A stretch of 38,430 bases of DNA from Thiorhodococcus sp. GTDB lineage: Bacteria; Pseudomonadota; Gammaproteobacteria; Chromatiales; Chromatiaceae. The stretch covers positions 1 through 38,430 of the forward strand of contig JARIBS010000093.1 of the NCBI GenBank assembly GCA_029257385.1, read 5' to 3'. This document shows positions 33,759 through 38,430 of the stretch, piece after piece (position 1 is the first letter of the stretch; every line of letters begins with the position of its first letter). The translations under genes were made by a program, and so were the position numbers. The notes beneath the pieces are model-generated. The model ran no database searches. It saw only the letters and a list, made by a program, of their open reading frames with translations, and was not told the origin of the DNA.

Positions 33759-34529
33759 TTATTTGTTCGCCAAGGTCAACTGGCTCTTCGTGTCGTCAAT
33801 GGTCATGCGATAGCGCCCCAGCAGACTCATCCCGAGCAGCGATGTTCCGCCGAGTTTCTGGTCGTCGATGAAGGCCACCTCAACGTTCTCCTCGCGCTGC
33901 TCGCCGATCCACACGGCACTGAGTTTGCCGATACGCGCATCCACGGTGCCATTGGCCGTTTGCACCTGCTGCTCACGCAGCCCATCCAGCCCGATTCCCA
34001 GGGCCGACAGCAAAGAGATCGGCAGCACGATGCGATCGGCCCCGGTATCGATGAGCATGGCCTCATCGACGCGCTGCTGGTTGGCCCCTTCCAGTCCCAG
34101 CGTGACGATGTGCGAGGAGCCCTTGCGTTGCGTACTTAGGATGATCTCCGTCCCATCCGACTCGGCGACGGAAGCACCCCCGTCAGCCGTCTCGGAATCC
34201 TTCTCGATACTCACGGGTGGCGGCACGTAGTCGGATTTCTCGCCGAGCACGATGACCCTTTCGATGCCCCCGGCGGGCGCTTTGATGATGACGTGGTCAA
34301 AGTTCTCCAGCAGCAGGTGCAATCTGGCCACCGGATCATCTCCACCGGCATGGGCGAGCGCGCCTTGCGTTTGAGTCATGCCCTTGACCTCGAAGCCAAG
34401 CTCGGACATGAGGCGCTCGAGTTCGCCGAAGACCTCGACCTGTTGGGCTGACGCCACGTTCTGCGCCGTGACGGCGAACCCCGCGCCGATCAGCAATGAC
34501 GCGAGCGGTGACCAGCGATCGTATCTCAT
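33759..34529 (-). CDS. Retropepsin-like aspartic protease, secreted
   Basis: This is a 256-residue periplasmic protein with a signal peptide (cleavage near ASA-QQ, residues 28-29). The C-terminal half is a retropepsin-like (clan AA) aspartic protease domain with the active-site DTGA (161-164) followed by DRIVLPISLLSALG, and GGTSLLGMSLLGRYRMTIDD near the end as in the DUF4124/TIGR02281-type bacterial proteases. Like retropepsins it has one DTGA per chain, so it should act as a dimer. The N-terminal part (30-100) contains an unidentified domain. The ATG has AGGAG seven bases upstream. Target unknown. Confidence 0.85.
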   Translation of the reverse strand: MRYDRWSPLASLLIGAGFAVTAQNVASAQQVEVFGELERLMSELGFEVKGMTQTQGALAHAGGDDPVARLHLLLENFDHVIIKAPAGGIERVIVLGEKSDYVPPPVSIEKDSETADGGASVAESDGTEIILSTQRKGSSHIVTLGLEGANQQRVDEAMLIDTGADRIVLPISLLSALGIGLDGLREQQVQTANGTVDARIGKLSAVWIGEQREENVEVAFIDDQKLGGTSLLGMSLLGRYRMTIDDTKSQLTLANK

Positions 34530-34714
34530 GGCGGGCTCCTGGCAGACGAATAACGACGCATCTAAGTTCGAGACTAGCAGAAGCGCCTGGTGGGCGCGCG
34601 CCGGGCGTAAATAAGGCGGAAATATTAGCGTTTCTTAATGTATCATTTCAGATCGCTTTGCTCGGTATCACAGCCAACGCATCACAAAAATACAGCTCGC
34701 AAGAGGGAGTCAGC

Positions 34715-36685
34715 ATGCTCGCAGCGATCCGAACCCTATCCAGGCGGGATCTCGCCGCCGCTTTTTTCGCCATCGTCGGCATCTATCTGGCGGGCATCGT
34801 CCCGAGCGTTGAAATCGCCTGGGTCAGCGGCTTTCTGCTGCTCACCATCTTTCTCTTCGCCTTTGAGGTCGTCGATATCGATGTCGCGGCCGTCACCATC
34901 ATGGTGCTGCTCGGCCTGACCAGTCTGGCCGCGCCCTGGATCGGTCTGGAGCAGGGGCTGGTCCCCGTCGAGCAACTCTTCGACGGCTTCTCGAGCAACG
35001 CGGTGATCTCGATCATCGCGGTGATGATCGTCGGCGCCGGGCTGGATAAGACTGGCATCATGTCGAAGGTTGCGACCTTCATCATGCGCCTCGGCGGCTC
35101 GACCGAGACGCGTATCATCCCGCTGGTCTCAGGCACGGTCGGAGCGATCTCCAGCTTCATGCAGAACGTCGGCGCGGCCGCGCTCTTTTTGCCGGTGGTC
35201 AGCCGCATCGCGGCGCGCACCGGGCTGCCGATGTCGCGTCTGCTGATGCCGATGGGCTTTTGCGCCATTCTGGGCGGCACCATCACCATGGTCGGTTCCA
35301 GCCCGTTGATTCTGCTCAACGACCTCATCTTGACATCCAATTCAACACTGCCGGAGGGAGTCGCGCCGATGGCGACCTTCGAGTTGTTTGATGTCACGCC
35401 GATCGGTATCGCGTTGCTCGTTTCCGGCATCATTTATTTTATGATCGCGGGGCGCTTTGTCCTGCCGGTGCGCGGCACCGACAAGCTCGAGGGCAGCGAT
35501 ACCAGCACTTATTTCGCCGAAACGTATGGTCTCAGCGACTTCGAGATCAGAGAACTGCGCGTGCCCAAAGAGAGCCATCTGGTCGGCATGAGCGTGGACG
35601 AACTGGAGCAGACCTGGCGGGTGCGCATCGTCGGTGTCGAGAAAGGCGACGGTCTGCGCGTCGGCGCCGACGGAATCGACCGGACCCTGGGCATTACGGC
35701 GGGCACGACCTTGGGATTGCTCGGCAGCGCCGAGGCCTTCCTGGATTTCACCAATGCCAACGCGGTCGAGGAGAAACCAACACTGCAGCTCTTTGCCGAG
35801 GCGATGTCTCATGCCAAGGCCGGTATCGCCGAGATCGTCATCCCGCCTGGCTCGGACCTCATCGGCAAGAGCGCGCGCGATGTTTGGCTGCGTAAGACTT
35901 ATGGGCTTTCGCTGCTGGCCATCAGCCGTGGCGGCGAGCAGGTCACCTGCAAGACCGGCGGGGTGCGCAACAGCCCTTTCCAGGCGGGCGACGCGCTGGT
36001 GGTGCATACGACCTGGCTGGATCTCACCCGGCTGAGAAAGGATCGTAACTTCGTCGTTGTCACGACCGAATATCCGCACGAGGAGCTACGCCCGCACAAG
36101 GTGCCGGCGGCCATCTTGTTGTTCGTGCTGACGCTGAGTTTGATTCTGTTTACCGATCTGAGGCTTTCCGTGGCGCTGCTGACAGGCGCCATCGGCATGG
36201 TGCTCATGGGTGTCCTATCCATTGAGGAGGCCTATGAGGCCGTGAGCTGGAAGACCGTCTTTCTGCTGGCATCGCTGATTCCGCTGGGGATCGCGGTCGA
36301 GCAGAGCGGGACTGCGGCCTGGATCGCCGATCAAACCCTAAGCGCGCTCGGCGATGTACCCATCTGGGTCATCCAGGCCGCCTTGGCCGTGCTCGCGACG
36401 GCGTTCACGCTGGTGATGTCCAACGTCGGCGCGACCGTGCTGTTGGTGCCGCTGGCGGTCAACATGGCGCTCGGCGTCGGGGCCAATCCGGCGGTTTTCG
36501 CGCTGACGGTGGCCATCGCCACTTCCAACTCGTTCCTCATCCCAACGCATCAGGTCAACGCGCTCATCATGGGGCCAGGCGGCTATCGCGTCGCTGATTA
36601 TCTGCGCGCCGGCGGCATCATGACGGTGCTGTTCCTCGTCGTTTCACTGATCATGCTCAACCTGGTGTTCGGTGGCGCCGGCTAA
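34715..36685 (+). CDS. SLC13-family permease with TrkA-C domains
   Basis: This is a 656-residue inner-membrane transporter of the DASS/SLC13 type, a sodium-coupled carrier family for dicarboxylates or sulfate. Membrane blocks lie at about residues 1-255 and 470-656, with two cytoplasmic TrkA-C (RCK-C) domains between them. The two inverted halves each carry the Asn-rich ion-site loop: SSFMQNVGAAALFLP in the first and MSNVGATVLLVP in the second, and a TSNSFLIPTHQVN hairpin near the end. The RCK-bearing subgroup often moves sulfate, but the substrate is not decided. The ATG at 34715 has GAGGGAG five bases upstream; the frame is open 73 codons further without a good start. It converges on and overlaps the CobT-like gene by 4 bp. 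Confidence 0.92.
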   Translation: MLAAIRTLSRRDLAAAFFAIVGIYLAGIVPSVEIAWVSGFLLLTIFLFAFEVVDIDVAAVTIMVLLGLTSLAAPWIGLEQGLVPVEQLFDGFSSNAVISIIAVMIVGAGLDKTGIMSKVATFIMRLGGSTETRIIPLVSGTVGAISSFMQNVGAAALFLPVVSRIAARTGLPMSRLLMPMGFCAILGGTITMVGSSPLILLNDLILTSNSTLPEGVAPMATFELFDVTPIGIALLVSGIIYFMIAGRFVLPVRGTDKLEGSDTSTYFAETYGLSDFEIRELRVPKESHLVGMSVDELEQTWRVRIVGVEKGDGLRVGADGIDRTLGITAGTTLGLLGSAEAFLDFTNANAVEEKPTLQLFAEAMSHAKAGIAEIVIPPGSDLIGKSARDVWLRKTYGLSLLAISRGGEQVTCKTGGVRNSPFQAGDALVVHTTWLDLTRLRKDRNFVVVTTEYPHEELRPHKVPAAILLFVLTLSLILFTDLRLSVALLTGAIGMVLMGVLSIEEAYEAVSWKTVFLLASLIPLGIAVEQSGTAAWIADQTLSALGDVPIWVIQAALAVLATAFTLVMSNVGATVLLVPLAVNMALGVGANPAVFALTVAIATSNSFLIPTHQVNALIMGPGGYRVADYLRAGGIMTVLFLVVSLIMLNLVFGGAG

Positions 36686-37314
36686 TGGGATCCGGCGCGG
36701 CGGCATTCGAGCCATTCCAGCACACCGGGATGAAGCCCTGCAGCGAAGGCCGCAGCAAGCGCGCCACTGGCGCCACGGGCATGGACCCGAAGCCCCATCT
36801 GGGCGCAGGCGATGATCGCGCCAACCAGCGCGGCGATGGCAAACTCACCGTGATCGCGCAGATCGCCATAGACTTCGCGTCGATCGCGTGTGGGCAGCGT
36901 CGCGCCAACCTGCACTGGCTGGCTCAATGCGCTGAGCAGCATATCCCAGGAGGTCTTCGGACAGGCACAAGCACAGACTAGCATGGTGTATCCGGCCAGC
37001 TTCGCGCGCTCAGCCGAATGGCGGCCACGACTCAGCGCGACATCGAGCTGATGACGGCTCATGCTGGATGCAAGGCGCTCACCGCGACCGAGACGGGCAG
37101 GGCGGATCGTCGCCGTTGCGGGCAGACCGGCATCGATGATTTCAACCCCGGCCAGACACTGCAAGCCAAGTGCGTCCCGGCGCAGATGCTTGCGCAGCAG
37201 CATGGCGGTCGCAGGATCGGCGGTGAAGACCACAAGCTTAGTTGAGTCTTGTTGGCTGGTGCGCGGCGGCGCTGTCGCCTCGGCTGCTGGGACCATCAGC
37301 CACTGTGGCAGCAT
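36682..37314 (-). CDS. Degenerate CobT-like protein
   Basis: This 210-residue protein resembles CobT, the nicotinate-nucleotide:dimethylbenzimidazole phosphoribosyltransferase of cobalamin synthesis, but without its catalytic motifs. CobT-like elements are GVEIIDAGLPA, SMSRHQLDVALSRGRHSAER, and the GEFAIAALVGAIIACAQMGL helix. Where CobT has GEMGIGNTT this protein has CACACPKTSWD, and the C-terminal GEGSGA with the catalytic Glu is absent because the protein ends soon after GVLEWLE. It is also much shorter than the usual 350 residues. It overlaps cobD by 19 bp, which argues for a maintained role in the cobalamin pathway, perhaps regulatory. Identification rests on pattern reading only. Confidence 0.6.
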   Translation of the reverse strand: MLPQWLMVPAAEATAPPRTSQQDSTKLVVFTADPATAMLLRKHLRRDALGLQCLAGVEIIDAGLPATATIRPARLGRGERLASSMSRHQLDVALSRGRHSAERAKLAGYTMLVCACACPKTSWDMLLSALSQPVQVGATLPTRDRREVYGDLRDHGEFAIAALVGAIIACAQMGLRVHARGASGALAAAFAAGLHPGVLEWLECRRAGSH

Positions 37315-38273
37315 GATTCATCGATCCTCGCCGCGCTGGAAACCGCTCTCAACGCCTGTGCCAGACGCGCCCACTGAGACTCATCCCCCGGCAGACCGAA
37401 GCGGATGCTTGCTGGATGCGCGAAGTGACGGACCAAAATACCCTGACGCGCCAATGCCGCGTGGAGCTGATCTGCGGTCTCGGTCCTGACCCACTGAAAG
37501 AGCGCGGTGCCGCCAGCCGGTGTGAGTCCATGCAAGTGCAGCAGACCAGCAAGGCGCGCGGCGGCCATCGGCAGCGCGCGGCGCGTGGCGGCCTGCCAGG
37601 CGCGATCTTCCAGGGACTGCGCGGCAACCCAGCGCGCCGGTCCGCTCAATGTCCAAGGCCCCAGGCAGACGCTGGCCCTTTCGTGCACCTGCCGCTCGGC
37701 CATCAGAAAGCCCACCCGCGCCCCGGCCAGACCGAAGAACTTGCCAAGCGAGCGCAGCATGATGAGTCCGGGGATTCCGGCGTGCGGCATCAGGCTCGCC
37801 TCTGGCGTTGCGTCCATGAAGGCTTCGTCGACGACCAGCCAGCCGCCGCGCGCTGCCAGTCGGGCATGCCAGCCAAGCAGAGTCTCGACCGGCCAGCGCT
37901 GACCGGTCGGGTTGTTCGGGTTGATCACGACCAGACAATCGAGCCGACCAGGACCGGCGTCCAGTAGCTCACCCGGATCGCCATCGGCCAGCGCGATCAC
38001 CTCATGACCGGCGCTGCGCCAGGCGTAGGCATGCTCCGCGTAGCCGACCGCAGGAACGCCAACCCGGCAGGGCGCGCGCAGCTTTGGCAAGATCTGGATC
38101 GCCGCCTGCGAACCGGCCAAGGGCAGGGGCGATGGCGCGCCATAGTAGTCGGCCGCCGCCGTCTCCAATCCATCCTCATCCTCGGGCAGCCTGCCCCAGA
38201 CACACGGCGGAAGGTCCGGCACTGGCCAGACGTGCGGATTGATGCCGGTCGAGAGGTCGAGCCAATCCGACAA
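37296..38273 (-). CDS. cobD: Threonine-phosphate decarboxylase CobD (CobC-type)
   Basis: This PLP enzyme decarboxylates threonine-phosphate to aminopropanol phosphate for the nucleotide loop of cobalamin. The product has the family opening SDWLDLSTGINPHVWPVP, the NPNNPTGQ motif, VDEAFMD, and the PLP-lysine segment SLGKFFGLAGARVGF. The only canonical start is TTG at 38273, giving 325 residues. The frame continues upstream, however, through codons for HGGRLREAAARFGIPLSDW, which is the conserved N-terminus of this family, to about 38342, without any ATG, GTG or TTG. The true start may be a non-standard CTG at 38342 preceded by GGGAG, or the sequence may carry a small error. It overlaps the CobT-like gene downstream. 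Confidence 0.93.
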   Translation of the reverse strand: MSDWLDLSTGINPHVWPVPDLPPCVWGRLPEDEDGLETAAADYYGAPSPLPLAGSQAAIQILPKLRAPCRVGVPAVGYAEHAYAWRSAGHEVIALADGDPGELLDAGPGRLDCLVVINPNNPTGQRWPVETLLGWHARLAARGGWLVVDEAFMDATPEASLMPHAGIPGLIMLRSLGKFFGLAGARVGFLMAERQVHERASVCLGPWTLSGPARWVAAQSLEDRAWQAATRRALPMAAARLAGLLHLHGLTPAGGTALFQWVRTETADQLHAALARQGILVRHFAHPASIRFGLPGDESQWARLAQALRAVSSAARIDESCCHSG

Positions 38274-38430
38274 GGGGATGCCAAAGCGCGCCGCAGCCTC
38301 GCGCAGGCGTCCGCCATGGCGGGGTGGTGCAAGGTGTTTCAGTGGGATAGTCTCCCGAAGTCAAAGCCACCTAATGTCTCACCCGGACTGGATTGTCGCA
38401 AGGCTGGCATTTGAGGCGAGCGGGAATTGC

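Noticed and set aside
38371-38430. Possible end of another minus-strand gene entering from the right edge
   Set aside because: A frame of 19 codons with a stop at 38371-38373 is open to the edge, but it is too short to recognise or support.
1-38430. CRISPR array, insertion sequence, prophage or integrase
   Set aside because: I saw no spaced direct repeats, transposase or integrase motif, or terminal inverted repeats in the window.

Overview
The window reads as high-GC gammaproteobacterial chromosome. The block surE-pcm-nlpD-rpoS at the left end is the classic gammaproteobacterial order, and the complete ccoNOQP-GHIS block, DUF2835, YchF and cobalamin genes suit a purple-sulfur-type member of the Chromatiales. 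That lineage is an inference: no photosynthesis or sulfur-oxidation genes lie in the window.

Layout. (1) 253-3567: surE, pcm, nlpD-like lipoprotein and rpoS on the plus strand, then a small YjfB-like gene facing rpoS. (2) 4103-12201: a full cbb3 oxidase locus, with the structural genes ccoNOQP followed by the assembly genes ccoG, ccoH, ccoI and ccoS, behind one good sigma70-type promoter. (3) 12255-17407: PilZ, DUF2835 and DUF5610 proteins, tRNA-Leu(CAA), a Sel1-repeat protein, an inositol-monophosphatase-family protein and a GDP-mannose enzyme with its own promoter. (4) 17553-18644: ychF. (5) 27626-18775, minus strand: a tightly coupled seven-gene unit encoding a type II DMSO-reductase-family molybdoenzyme (alpha, beta, TorD-like delta, haem b gamma), then an Nbp35/Mrp-type P-loop ATPase, a 14-repeat beta-propeller protein and a small class I cytochrome c. 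(6) 29949-27984: an alpha/beta hydrolase with an Asp nucleophile and a frameshifted MDR dehydrogenase, divergent from a LysR regulator. (7) 31041-38342: PAP2 phosphatase, AstE/AspA-like hydrolase, coiled-coil protein, retropepsin-like protease, SLC13/TrkA-C permease, a degenerate CobT-like protein and threonine-phosphate decarboxylase CobD.

The most interesting system is region 5. The catalytic core is recognisable: Tat signal, His-x3-Cys-x3-Cys-x34-Cys site, Asp ligand candidate, four-cluster beta subunit, and a gamma subunit with Met and Lys haem-ligand candidates. The three genes translationally coupled behind it (ATPase, propeller, cytochrome c) are not part of the serABDC, ddhABDC, clrABDC or ebdABCD sets as I know them. 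I read the unit as a periplasmic molybdoenzyme exchanging electrons with its own cytochrome c and having a dedicated cytoplasmic maturation pair. The substrate cannot be decided from sequence alone; dimethylsulfide, selenate or chlorate, and a hydrocarbon are all possible.

Other items worth a second look are the catalytically gutted CobT paralog overlapping cobD, the missing canonical start codon of cobD, the frameshift in the MDR dehydrogenase, and a 9-bp tandem repeat at 33243-33270.
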